Shown here one piece after another: positions 9,935 to 20,900 of a DNA stretch of 64,000 nt. A program made the position numbers and the translations under genes. The notes under the pieces were generated by a model. It worked only from the letters and a program-made list of their open reading frames with translations, searched no databases and had not been told where the DNA came from. Within the stretch, counting starts at the first letter, position 1. The number at the start of each line of letters is the position of its first letter. The stretch comes from Tigriopus japonicus (Eukaryota; Arthropoda; Copepoda; Harpacticoida; Harpacticidae): positions 1,069,416 to 1,133,415 of the forward strand of contig CM021318.1 of the NCBI GenBank assembly GCA_010645155.1. The letters run 5' to 3'.

Positions 9935-12900
9935 ATGCCCAAATTGTCACGGGTTGAGCCGGATTGCGGCCCCAAAACGCGCTGCACTCTTCATACCAAG
10001 TGTCTCATGGCCGTGATAGCCCATTGTCCGGAAGATGAAGCCTTGTTATTCTTGGCCAGAAGTGGGTTTTGCGGCCAAATGGGTAAAGGTCGGGATGATG
10101 TGGGTCGGAATTTGCTTCATGTAGCCAGTTCATTGGGTAAAAGACAGTTGGTGGATTGGTTGATTCGCTTCAAGGAAGCCCCTATCAATGGGAAAGATGG
10201 GGAATCTGGGTATACGGCTTTGCATCGGAGCCTTTTGTTTGGCCAGATCCATGTGGCTGAGTTGCTCATCGAATTGGGCGCTAACATGAGTTTGGTGGAT
10301 TATGAGGGCTTCACGCCGGCTGACATTGTGGTCCATGCTCGACCCAGAGCATGGGACTTTTCTCCCAAGAATCCTTGCGACGTGTTTCTGTGGGGTTCGA
10401 ACTCGAACTTTAATTTGGGGATTGGACATCAACAACATCGGGTTTTGCCCGAGATCTTGGATTCTTTCCGACGACAGAGGATTTTCATTCGAGAGCTCAC
10501 TTTGCAAAAGTTTCATACCGCGTTCTTAGCGTCGGATGGGCGGGTTTATATGTGTGGTCATGGGCGTGGTGGACGCTTGGGTTTGGAAAGTGAAGAGGCG
10601 CAATTGAACCCGAGACTTGTCAAAGCTCTTTCGCAAGTGGAAGTGATTCAAGTGGCATTAGGGACCGACCATTCGGTTTTTTTGAATGCCAAAGGAGCTG
10701 TTTATACTTGTGGAACCAACGAATATCACCAGTTGGGCCATGGAACCTCATCGCTCGACAGCAACACGCCTCAATTGGTGAGTGCCAATACGAAAATGGC
10801 CAAAGGGAGTAAGTATCCTCCAGCAGTGGGCGTGGCTGCGGCCCGTTTTCATTCAGTGTTCTGGACGCCATCTTCGTTATTCACGTGGGGTTTAAACGCC
10901 GGTCAATTGGGACACTTGAAAGGCGACAAGACCATTCCTTACCCCAAATTGGTGACTTCTTTGAACCAAAAAGATTTGAAAATCTCGACAGTGGTGTGCA
11001 CAGATGGAGCAACCGTGATCTTGACCGAAAGTGGGGAGCTCATTGCCCTCCATGAATACCAAACTCGGCGAATCACGGTGCGGCAGTTTAACGTGAGCAA
11101 GATTGCTGTGGTCGGAGGTCATCTCGATTTCAAACTTAGTTCGGAACTTGTGAATGATCAGACATCGAAATTAGTTGAGCGGGGTGGCGAGGATCTCAAG
11201 GTGTTCCTTCTTTATAAAACTGGAAAACTTGCCGTTTGGGACGAAAGTCGTGGTTCTCAGATGTTTCAGTGTGTGTTCAACGTCAATATCCAGTTGAATA
11301 TCTCCGATATTGCAGTGAGTCGGAATTCTCTTGTGTTCCTCACGAAAGAGGGTCTGGCCTATGAAGGTCAACATGTTCCCAAAAAGGATAAAAGTCCATT
11401 ATCTAAAGAAGAACGGGCCCAATTGACACCCTTGGGACAGATGAGAGACAAAACTTTAGTCTATTTGGTGAAAGTGAAAAGAATCTCTGGATTGCATCGA
11501 TGTGCAGCCATTTTTTGTGATCCCAAGGGGAAAAACTTTGCCGTCTTGCAAGCTTTGCCCAATGAAATGTTCACCGAATTCCCGGATATTGAAGCGTCCA
11601 CTATGAGATCAAACATGGAAACTTTTCTCGAGGAAACCTCTGACATGGATCCCTTACATGATATGACATTCAATGTTAAAGGGGTCAAATTTGCCGCCCA
11701 TAAATTTATTTTGGCGAGTGTAAGCGATCATCTGGCTCGACAAATGTCCCAATCAGAGGAACTTACTTTAGAAGCTTTGGAGCCATATCACTTTGAACAG
11801 ATTCTGAAATACGCTTACACAAGATCATGTGACTATCTGGTTCCTGGATCTTTGAAAATCCAGACAGAAAGTCCACCCGATGTATCGCAAGATGTAAAAG
11901 TAGCTGGTAATGGATACATTCCCAAAAATCCAGAGCAAGAATCCGCCTTTTCTGTCCATACCAAGAATAAACGAGACAAGAAATCGCCTCCCAAAGACAA
12001 TGGGCATACACAACAGATAATCTCTAATCCACTCCAAATTTTTCGCGACATTTGCAAGAATCTTTGCATTCATGGTCTGACCAAAGCATTGGATAACATG
12101 AAGTTCGTTCAAGGTGAAATTCATTTTAAGGATCCTTCAAAGACTCGACGATCTTGGCCATTGCCGGTGTTTTCTAGAAAAAGCTTTCCTGAATTCCATG
12201 ATGTCTGCATCAAAACCGATGATGGAAATGAATTATCTGCCCACAGATGCATTCTGTCAGCCCGATCGGACTATTTTCGAGGGATGTTCAGCTACAATTG
12301 GGTAGAGGCAAAGGAAGGTCAAATTTTAACCCTGCCGGTGTCCTCAAAAGTGCTGCCCATCATTTTAGAATTTCTGTATCGAGATGAGGCCGCGCCAATC
12401 TCTGCTTCTGAAGATCCCGAACTCGTTTGCAATACGTTGGTGGTGGCAGATCAGCTCTTACTTGGAAGATTGGTCAACTTGTGTGAGAGCCATCTGTGTA
12501 CCTTGCTCTCGTTAAGGAATGTTGCCGAGATCTTCCAATTTGCTTTGGATTACAATGCAGTGAACTTGGAGCGAGGAGCCATGCAATTCATTTGCCAAAA
12601 TCTTTTGAGCGTTTTAGAATCAAGAACGTTGACAGGCATGGTTTCCATTGAAGGTCTCGAGAAACTGAGTAGTTACTATGTGAAAGACTATCTTGGCATA
12701 TCAGGACGAAAACTGGCTTTTGAGTCAATTGGACCGACTCCAAGTGAGGTGAACAAGTTCGCCAGTTCTTGTTCCATGACCATAGAAGATCTATTTGAAG
12801 AAGAAAGGGCTTTGAAATCGGGGAAAATTTCTGAAAAACGACCCCGCAGACACAGCTCTGGCGACAAGAAACCCTTGGGACGAAATAGAACCGTGTCAAA

Positions 12901-13720
12901 TACCAGCTTTGGATCGAATAATTCTCTTTCCGCCCCAGAACAGGACTCCAAAGACCATCCGGACGATTTTTCGGATTTATCTCTCGACGATCTCGAGCTC
13001 CAAGAGCGTTTGGACATAAATTCGAACATCAACGACACCACAGAATTAACTTCCCCACACACTGGTAGTGATTCGACTCCGCAAACATCGCTCTCGACAT
13101 ATTTCATCGAGCCCAAAGACAGCAAGGATAAGGTGTTCAACAAAAAGTTTGTGAAAAAGTCCCAAAAGGAACGCAAGAAAGAGCTCGAATCGGCCACAAA
13201 GACACCTCCAGCCCCTGTAAATGTTTCCAACAAATCGCCTTGGGGAGGTTGGGCGCCTGTGGATGAGCAAGTTCCAGAGGTTTCCGTTCTTTCCCTTATC
13301 CTACGTCAATCTCCAAAAGTCACCACACCCAAGGAAGTCAAGACGACGCCCAAAGAGCGGAGAACGAGGAAGCAATCGTGGAAGCAGCTAAGTTTGACCG
13401 ACGAACCTAGTGTTGTGGTGTCCCCTCCACCTCAAAATCCATGGAAGACCCTGCCCCAATCCCCTCCCACTTCCATTGAAGTTCCATCATGTTCGGATGT
13501 CGCCGATCAGGGATTTAAGGAGATCCTCAATTTTGAGGTGAAACAGAATGAGTCGCTTTTCAGAGCCAAATCCAAACCTTTGAGCGTCACTCAGAAGGAG
13601 GAAAAGGCTATTGAAGAGTTGAGAGCGTTTTACGGGGCCGATCAAGTTTTTGACGAACGAATATCTGTGGTTCGAGTGGATCAGGGTCCTTTGGCCACGC
13701 CCATTTGGAAGCGGAAATGA
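9935..13720 (+). CDS. IBTK: inhibitor of Bruton tyrosine kinase homologue (ankyrin-RCC1-BTB-BTB)
   Basis: A single uninterrupted frame of 1261 residues, close to human IBtk (about 1353). Domains in order: ankyrin repeats at about 50-135 (GRNLLHVASSLGK, GYTALHRSLLFGQ), RCC1-type repeats at about 148-400 (DVFLWGSNSNFNLGIG, VYMCGHGRGGRLG, LFTWGLNAGQLG), a first BTB domain at about 570-645 and a second at about 750-870 (DVCIKTDDGNELSAHRCIL). A disordered Ser/Pro/Lys-rich stretch follows at about 950-1200. The conserved C-terminal motif SLFRAKSKPLSVTQKEEKAI..LRAFYG ends the protein. In mammals IBtk-alpha is a cullin-3 substrate adaptor and binds BTK; the adaptor role is the likelier one in an arthropod. 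The ATG at 9935 is preferred over an in-frame ATG 45 bases upstream because the family starts near here. Poly(A) signal AATAAA at 13808-13813. Confidence 0.94.
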   Translation: MPKLSRVEPDCGPKTRCTLHTKCLMAVIAHCPEDEALLFLARSGFCGQMGKGRDDVGRNLLHVASSLGKRQLVDWLIRFKEAPINGKDGESGYTALHRSLLFGQIHVAELLIELGANMSLVDYEGFTPADIVVHARPRAWDFSPKNPCDVFLWGSNSNFNLGIGHQQHRVLPEILDSFRRQRIFIRELTLQKFHTAFLASDGRVYMCGHGRGGRLGLESEEAQLNPRLVKALSQVEVIQVALGTDHSVFLNAKGAVYTCGTNEYHQLGHGTSSLDSNTPQLVSANTKMAKGSKYPPAVGVAAARFHSVFWTPSSLFTWGLNAGQLGHLKGDKTIPYPKLVTSLNQKDLKISTVVCTDGATVILTESGELIALHEYQTRRITVRQFNVSKIAVVGGHLDFKLSSELVNDQTSKLVERGGEDLKVFLLYKTGKLAVWDESRGSQMFQCVFNVNIQLNISDIAVSRNSLVFLTKEGLAYEGQHVPKKDKSPLSKEERAQLTPLGQMRDKTLVYLVKVKRISGLHRCAAIFCDPKGKNFAVLQALPNEMFTEFPDIEASTMRSNMETFLEETSDMDPLHDMTFNVKGVKFAAHKFILASVSDHLARQMSQSEELTLEALEPYHFEQILKYAYTRSCDYLVPGSLKIQTESPPDVSQDVKVAGNGYIPKNPEQESAFSVHTKNKRDKKSPPKDNGHTQQIISNPLQIFRDICKNLCIHGLTKALDNMKFVQGEIHFKDPSKTRRSWPLPVFSRKSFPEFHDVCIKTDDGNELSAHRCILSARSDYFRGMFSYNWVEAKEGQILTLPVSSKVLPIILEFLYRDEAAPISASEDPELVCNTLVVADQLLLGRLVNLCESHLCTLLSLRNVAEIFQFALDYNAVNLERGAMQFICQNLLSVLESRTLTGMVSIEGLEKLSSYYVKDYLGISGRKLAFESIGPTPSEVNKFASSCSMTIEDLFEEERALKSGKISEKRPRRHSSGDKKPLGRNRTVSNTSFGSNNSLSAPEQDSKDHPDDFSDLSLDDLELQERLDINSNINDTTELTSPHTGSDSTPQTSLSTYFIEPKDSKDKVFNKKFVKKSQKERKKELESATKTPPAPVNVSNKSPWGGWAPVDEQVPEVSVLSLILRQSPKVTTPKEVKTTPKERRTRKQSWKQLSLTDEPSVVVSPPPQNPWKTLPQSPPTSIEVPSCSDVADQGFKEILNFEVKQNESLFRAKSKPLSVTQKEEKAIEELRAFYGADQVFDERISVVRVDQGPLATPIWKRK

Positions 13721-13807
13721 ACAAATTTTTGCATGTAACCCGCGAGAAAAGCAAGGACAAATTACTATATTTTACTATGTTTTGTTTGTTGAAAATTGTT
13801 TCAAGAA

Positions 13808-13813
13808 AATAAA
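13808..13813 (+). terminator. poly(A) signal of IBTK
   Basis: AATAAA, 88 bases after the IBTK stop codon, preceded by a T-rich stretch. Confidence 0.6.
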
Positions 13814-16800
13814 GATCTAATCTGTAGTAGACAACATGAGTTAAATGACACGCAAGAAGGAAAACAATGGGGCCATTACAAAATAAGCAATGTTCATACC
13901 AAGGAGCTACATACTAGGCTTGCTTGTTGATTGTGAGGATGAATTTGGCCCTGAGATGCAAAACTATTCTTGGCATGCGTGAAAACCTGAAAAAGGCGAT
14001 TCTGCACACAGATTTCAGACCTTGAAATCCCGAACGGATTCTGATTGACTTTGCGAGTCGATCGGGGGTGTCATGAGACAAGCTCCTTTTTTCCGTCTAC
14101 CGTCGTCGTTTTTATGACACTGGCAAATTTGAACCGATTCCGTTTGAACTAGTGCGTGTCGTCCCTAAAATCATCCAGGAAATCGAAGATGTGTCCCTTC
14201 GTGACCGGTTCTCGTCCGAAATGACTTGTTTCGCCACCGGAATTATCCGAAAGTGCCAGGGTCAACAAAAAGCCTCTTCAAATCCCCCCTGAAAAGAACC
14301 GACGAGCAGCATACAAATGAAGGAAAATACTCACAATGTGCAATTGCAATTTGCCAATGGGCTAAGTGTGCACTTAGCTTAAGGAAGCTGATCATTTGGG
14401 TGCGTGTATTTGCGGGCTAAACCACTTCCTTGTTTCAAACAATATGTGTTGTGTTATGGAAGAGGATCACCATATCTCAGTCGTCAAACCCGTCATAGAT
14501 TCCCGTTCATGGGTTGACCTGGGGAGAAAGATGCATGAATTTGATCCTTCCCTTCCTGGCTTTGACGAGATGCCCGTGGTGAATCGTCTGATCCGACCAC
14601 CTACGTACGTCCCTACATGCATTCATCCGAATTTTGCCTTGATCTTACCTCAAACGCTTCAACACGGCCACCAAGATGTATTGGTTACATTTTGAGGCTT
14701 TCAATTAAGAAACCACACTTATTGATCGGCGGGCAAATTGAATCAATGACGAGCATGGAATGATTTTAAGAATTTAGATTCACAGACGTTTCCCTGGGTC
14801 CTTGTTGAACGGTAGTTTTGATCCGGTGTCACTCACATTGCATGAAAATTGGAGTTCCTTCAAATTACTGTGCCTGTAGCTACGAAACAGGGACTCGATT
14901 ATGAACGACACGACGCAAACCTGACTTGGCGTCTTGTGTATGCTACATATTCCGTTGATTGTCGCAACGGAAACAATCGACTTCCCTGAGATTAACAGAC
15001 CAAAGCCCAACAGGATCTCTTAATAATGGTAACTTGACATTACCTGTGCTCCCCTCAAATATGAGCCACCCATCTGTCAAAAGCAATGTCGTTTGATGCA
15101 TCCGTGATTCAAGCCGAGACTGATTTGTCCGAGGCAACAACAAGCAATTACAATCCTCGTGCCTCTCCCATCAACCCAAGAATTTCCGGGCCCCAAAGTA
15201 TACAAAATTTGGTGTCTTTTTGTTGTTTCAATGTTTGAGGGCCCTTAAGTGTAAACTTCTATATGGTTGAGCATTAAGTTAGTTGGTTCCCAATATCTCA
15301 TTGTTGACTATCAAATGAAGTGACTGGTCACTTGATGTAAGAGAGATGGGCCATACGAAACCCGATAATCCCGCCGATTTGTTGACTTCGATGCATATAG
15401 GGTCGTTTTTGGTACCTACCAAAACCCCTAAAATGTTGACAGAAGAGATTTCAACGGACGGATCTACGGATCTAAAGCGACAGACCACAGGATGGTCGAA
15501 ACGTCCATTAAAGAAGTTTCATCTTGACCTTGGACCCGAAATTAGGAACCCATTCAAGGCAATATCCGTCTGCACTTCAGTTCCGAAGAAGAAATGAAGA
15601 CGCTGTGTAAGTCAGTCAACTGCCCTATGCACCTACATACGTCTTTTGTAGTAGGAGGACCTCGTTGCGCTTAAACGTACTAGTTGTATGTAGGTTTCGT
15701 TCACAAAAGGAGGTGGTAATGTGGGCAATACAGTCAAAGGTAGATTTCAGAGTATCCCTCGATATGAGAACATTTCGCTTTTGACCGAGACACATTTAGT
15801 TCATATCGTCACTTGGAACAAGAATAACTCTCGAAATACGCATAAAGTTGCTGATTCTTATGTCCAGCTTTGATTGTGTACTAAAGCAGCGTTCTGAACT
15901 TTATGGACGTACAGAAAAGTACCTGTGAGACAACTTGATTTTTGGACACTGACTTCCTTTCCGGTCCTTTCTGGTAGAATCCGGTCCAATTTAGATACAG
16001 AAATTACCGAGCATTACTTTAAAATGTTTTGTCTTTGATTATGGCGTCAAAGACAGCGCTGTCGAGCATGTCCAAAAAATGTGGAAGTGAATATCTTGAG
16101 GTGGTTTCCAGGATTATGATTTGTCCTGTTTACCCGCGTGTGGACTCCGTTGTCGATCGTATTGTTTGATTCATTAATAAATTCATTCAAAGTTCTGCTA
16201 AATAAAAAGTGCACGTGAGAATTGCCACCGTTTTTGCCGAGGAGCAATTGACCAACTTCCGAGTTCCGACAGGTGTGAGAGCGGATTAAACCATTGAAGT
16301 CCGACTGCCACCAACTCCATTCCAATCATTGTGCTCGATGAATAATGAAGTGATTGAAGGAAATGTTACATTCCAAGAGCTTGGCGCTGTGGTCACATTT
16401 GGCCCTTCGATTACCATACTTGCTGTCCTTTGACCCCCGACACCTTTCAGGTTGCGACCATGCTTTATCCCAGGATATGTATATCCCTTTAATCCTTGGT
16501 GCACTTGGTTCATTTAACGAACAAGGAGCAGGAGGTCAATCATAATAATCCCAAGGAACTGCATTGATGGAAAGGCCTTTCATTGTGACGCAAACTTTGA
16601 TTCAAATTCCCACCATGCTAATGTTGCTGAAATTCGACGAAAGAGTAAAAACGTTTGATGACTGATGAGAGGATGGACAGACAGACATTCGTATGTTCCA
16701 GTAGGCTAGTAATAAGTGGAAGAAAATTATCATGTATGTGAATGACAGACTAGAATAGCATATCTTGTGGCGAAGAAACTCCCCGGTCCAACTGTCTCGT

Positions 16801-17926
16801 CATCGCTTTGCACATTAAACACCTATAATTTGGCCTAATATTTCTGCTTTGAGGTCTCCTGAGAAGGGTAGATTAAAGATTGCCAGCAAGTACGAAGATT
16901 GGCTGAGATTCTTGGCGGGCCTCAGGGGAGTTTACAACCTTGCTCTGAGCGCGTGTTCTGATTTGAGCTTTTTCCCTATTCTTCCGACCTCTGGCACAAT
17001 TATCAACGGGTAATAAAAAAGAGGTATACTTTCCTCTCTCCCAGAACAAAATTACCTCCAACGAGCGAACTGCAAAAAATTATGTCGAACGGCTTTTTTC
17101 GCAAATAATTTCCCCTTTTCTTGCATATAATTCAAACGATGCCTTCCAGTCTCATATGAATGAGAAATACTTTGGGTGAGTCTGTATGGATGGTCACTCA
17201 CTCGGTGGCCAGGAACTCCGTCCAACTCACTAGATGAGGACCCAAAAGTGGGCGAGCAAACGACGAAGGAGCCCGGCACCAATGGAATGTGGTTTTTCAA
17301 GACCCCAACATATTACTTGGGTTGACCTCTCTGCTTTCACCACGAGCCTCTGTGAACTTGTCCGCACTTCTTCCTCGATCTTCCCAGGTTGCTCGAGAAT
17401 AAAGTTGAGCTCAAGCGCGCCAAAAATATAATCCACCGCCATGACGCAAGAGAAAAAGCGAGCTTCGCGCGCATCCAACTTGAACATGACGCATCTGTAC
17501 GTTCGTTCGTACTCAGTAAGGGGGTTCGCACGCACGTCTCAGGATTCTTTGGAAACAGTCGCACAACACTCATAGATAGTAAATTGAACCAGGGGGTGAG
17601 TTGGTAGCCAAGCCGACAAGCGAATGCGTACGGTCGGAATCCCGGCGATTTTCCGCATGCTAGTCCCTCTCCATTCCAACTCCTCCGCCGTCGTTTCCTT
17701 GGTATCCCTAGGAGCTATTTTGATGTCTTGACCCTTGATCATTCCCCAATTTGACATTGCACCAAGGGGACCTCAGGAGAGCGTTCCATAAGGACACTTC
17801 TTGTCACTGTTGACTGCCTGACTCTGAAAATAGAGACCGTGATCCCTCAGTTTGTGATCAAGACAAGAGTGACCCAACTGGAGAAGAGATCCATTCCCTT
17901 GGACAACGTCCGTTTTCTGAGCAACC
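13814..17926. other. 4.1-kb intergenic region without recognisable genes
   Basis: Only short frames below 105 codons occur on either strand, and none resembles a known family. From about 17.2 kb the sequence is richer in C and G. Its 3' end should hold the promoter and 5' untranslated region of the repeat-protein gene if the exon at 17927 is real. No tRNA-like, snRNA-like or transposase sequence was recognised. Confidence 0.4.
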
Positions 17927-17938
17927 ATGAGGTTACAG
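17927..17938 (+). CDS. candidate first coding exon (Met-Arg-Leu-Gln) of the Tyr/Ser repeat protein
   Basis: ATG AGG TTA CAG is followed directly by GTAAGG, a strong donor. The large exon at 28094 starts in phase 0 after a TTTTAG acceptor with [14 protein letters not shown], a hydrophobic core that lacks a start Met. Joining the two gives an ideal 18-residue signal peptide, [18 protein letters not shown]. Splitting the signal peptide after a few codons is a common layout in arthropod cuticle-protein genes. I scanned 14-28 kb by eye for other ATG-donor combinations of the right phase and found no better one. The implied intron is 10.2 kb, so this remains an inference. Confidence 0.5.
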
Positions 17939-20900
17939 GTAAGGAGATCTAGCTCTTAAAATGCTTGACTAACAATTGCTCATTCGTTTGAAAATGAATG
18001 AATGTCTCTCTGATCTCGAGTTGCGAACATGCCGAGAGATTTTTCGTCGCGATAAAAGCCTCGTAAGAGTCGTTTCAATGAGTCTTGGGTCTAACAAAGA
18101 GCCATTCATTTGCTTTGCCCATGGCTCAAGTTGGATCTTGCTTTTTGGTCAGAGGAGGCTTTGGGAGGCTGGACAATCCCAGGAAGAGGAGCGTTTTATG
18201 AAGATTGGTATGACGAAATTCAATCAGTCCGCCGACGATTGTTCTTCTAAATCGACCCCTTGAGTTTTTCTTTGGAAACCAATTCCTTTCATGGGCATTG
18301 GGCCTCTAAATGAAAAAATAACACTCTCCGGCAGTCCTTTGGTCATCCAATAGACACTCGAAATGGAAGTGATGGGACAGAGATGAAAATGTTGATATTC
18401 GCTCTTTGAGTGAAGGGCGCTTTTTACCTTTTGTGATGGGAAATTAGGCGAACACGACCCAAAGATTGGCTTCTCGGAATCGGAATTCGAGATCAAGCGA
18501 TGAGCTCATGCTCCCGTTACTGTTACTCTGTAGTGTCGTAGATCAAATCTGAAGTTTTTTAATGGGCCCATGACTAAAATCTGAATCAAGGCAAAAGTGC
18601 CTTTGTTGGCCATCATTTTGCGGTCGAATGTCCAAATCATGACCAAAACTCTACTTTCTTGCGATTGAATTTGTCGAAATCTTGACCACATTAGCATATG
18701 ACTCAGTTTATGGCTGGGAATTAATCGTGATCTGCATCAGCAAATCGATGACTGACCTCCTTCACTTTATGTCCCAATTCGTGTTCCTTTTTTTCGTACG
18801 TCAATCTGATTGATTGTCCGTGCAATGTGAATTGTGTGAGCGTCAGAAACGTGGATGATCTTGCGAAAGTGTCATTGTCTTCTCCGCCTACCTACTCACT
18901 TACTTACTCCACGAACCCACTAGAACTCTCAAGAAAGACCCCAAAAGAATGTTGAACCGTCCAACTAGCCCTAGTTCGTCAATCTCCGAGGAGTCGTCTT
19001 GGTTCTTCTACAAAACGTAATTAACTTGCAAAGATGAGTCCCGTACTACGTAAGTTACAACGCATGCATGGCTTCAAACCTCGTCACAAAACTTCCCGAC
19101 TCATTGGAAGAAAAGACTCCAGAAACCCAAGAAGAGATGCGCCTCTTTATCTCTCTTCTTCTAATATATTTTTCCAACACAAAAGATGAAAAGAAAATCA
19201 CATATTGAGAAAGACAATTAATCATGGCTCGACTTCTCATCTTTGGGGCTTTGGGTCTCGCACATGACAAGTCAGGTGTCAAAACAGCTCGCTAATGCGT
19301 ATACGGTACATCTCAGCAGCCCTGTTTCCATACATTCGGCATTCTTGCATCAACAATAAATACCCAGTGCGACCGTCAGTCTCTTCGGCTTCCTTTGAGT
19401 TGAGGAGTGATCAAGATATTTCGATGTTTAGACCCGTCATTTTCTGATTAAAACGGACCCTCAGCTGAGTCATGTCCTTCGGGCTAGAAATATCTCTCTG
19501 GATTCTTGGGAGAGTAAGCTTTGAAGTGAAGATGAAATCTCTGTCTCACACCGATTGACAAGAGTTTTTGAGGACTCTATCCCGAGGTGCAATAGGTCAC
19601 TTTGAGTGACAATCGGATAATTTCGCCAACTTCCAAAAGCTTCGGCCAGGTTTTGTGACCATTCTGTCATTAATCTTGACCTGACTAATGAAAAGCTGGG
19701 TTCTAGGCACCATTATCACAACCCCCTTAGTGGGGGACTCTCGACCAGTTTGGTTTGAAACGGAGGGTTGTCAGCTTTCTCTTTGGTAAAGCATTATTTT
19801 TCGGTCAGCATTCGGGAAATTGCTCGTTTCATTTATCTCTAGAAATCCGCAAGTACATAGGTATGATAAGGGCAAAGCGTGAATGAGGTTGAGGTTGGTT
19901 TTATGGACAGCAACATCACCGGCAAATCAGCCAATGCAATCTTGTGAGTTCAAGGACTACGGCTTCTTAAAGTACAATTTTGACGGTATTAACTGATTTG
20001 CTCGGAGAAGTAACGAAACAATTGCATTGCCCAGCGGTCAACCCTGGTCCACGTTTCGCAGAAGTGGACTTTTTTATGAGCCAAGAAGAGGCATGCTTTC
20101 TGCGGACCCCAGCTATTTTTTTCGGGTCACTGCGCTATCTTAATGGCCGAGAGGCAAATCCACTTTATCATTGGCTATGCATGTAAAATGTCTCATTCTT
20201 GATGATTAAGAGGCCATTCACAACGGATCTCACCTTCACGGTGTTCCGTGATTGATCTCTCACATTCTCTTCACTTCAAAAACGATACGTTTCGGTTGAG
20301 GTTGTCAAAGAAAGTGTCTAGACGGAGAAGTACTACTTGAGCATCTCCAAATGGAATTACCTCGTCTAAGGAAACACGGCGTCGTTGAAATCACCTTCTT
20401 TTTTCCATTTTTCATATTCATTCTTTTGAAAAGACCTTGACCATCTTCGTAAACCATAATCAATTATGGAATTTCGAGTTTTGACAAGATCTCCCATATG
20501 CGCTAGAGAAATATCCCGTCGTAACAAGACAGAAGTGGTTTTGACATGTTTCCGCCTGCCTTTTAACCATTCTGGAGCCTCTTCAGTCGTTAGGTTAGCC
20601 ATGGCCAACCAACGCTTGCTTGACCATCTTCAACTTCTTCTTTTTTGAGATCTGTCCTTCCTGGAGATTCTGGCTAAATTGAGATTGAGCCCTGAAGGGG
20701 GGGTACTTTTCGAGGAATCCCAGTTGAAGGTCTTCTTCTTATCCTGAATCGTGGCTTAGTTTCTCCCCTCTAAAACATGCTTGCCCACTCGGCAACAAGA
20801 GCCCCAGGTGATAAAATTCAAGGCTCTTCTCTGGGTGCGCTTTTGTTAGGCTTGATTTGGATAGATGGCATGGGTCCGTTTCCTTTTGCCCGCATTATCC

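Noticed and set aside
12688..13233. 181-codon minus-strand frame inside IBTK
   Set aside because: Antisense shadow of the Ser/Lys-rich disordered region of IBTK; no domain or splice context.
17230..17573. Overlapping frames on both strands upstream of the candidate exon 17927
   Set aside because: No domain and no codon-usage consistency; more likely promoter or untranslated DNA.
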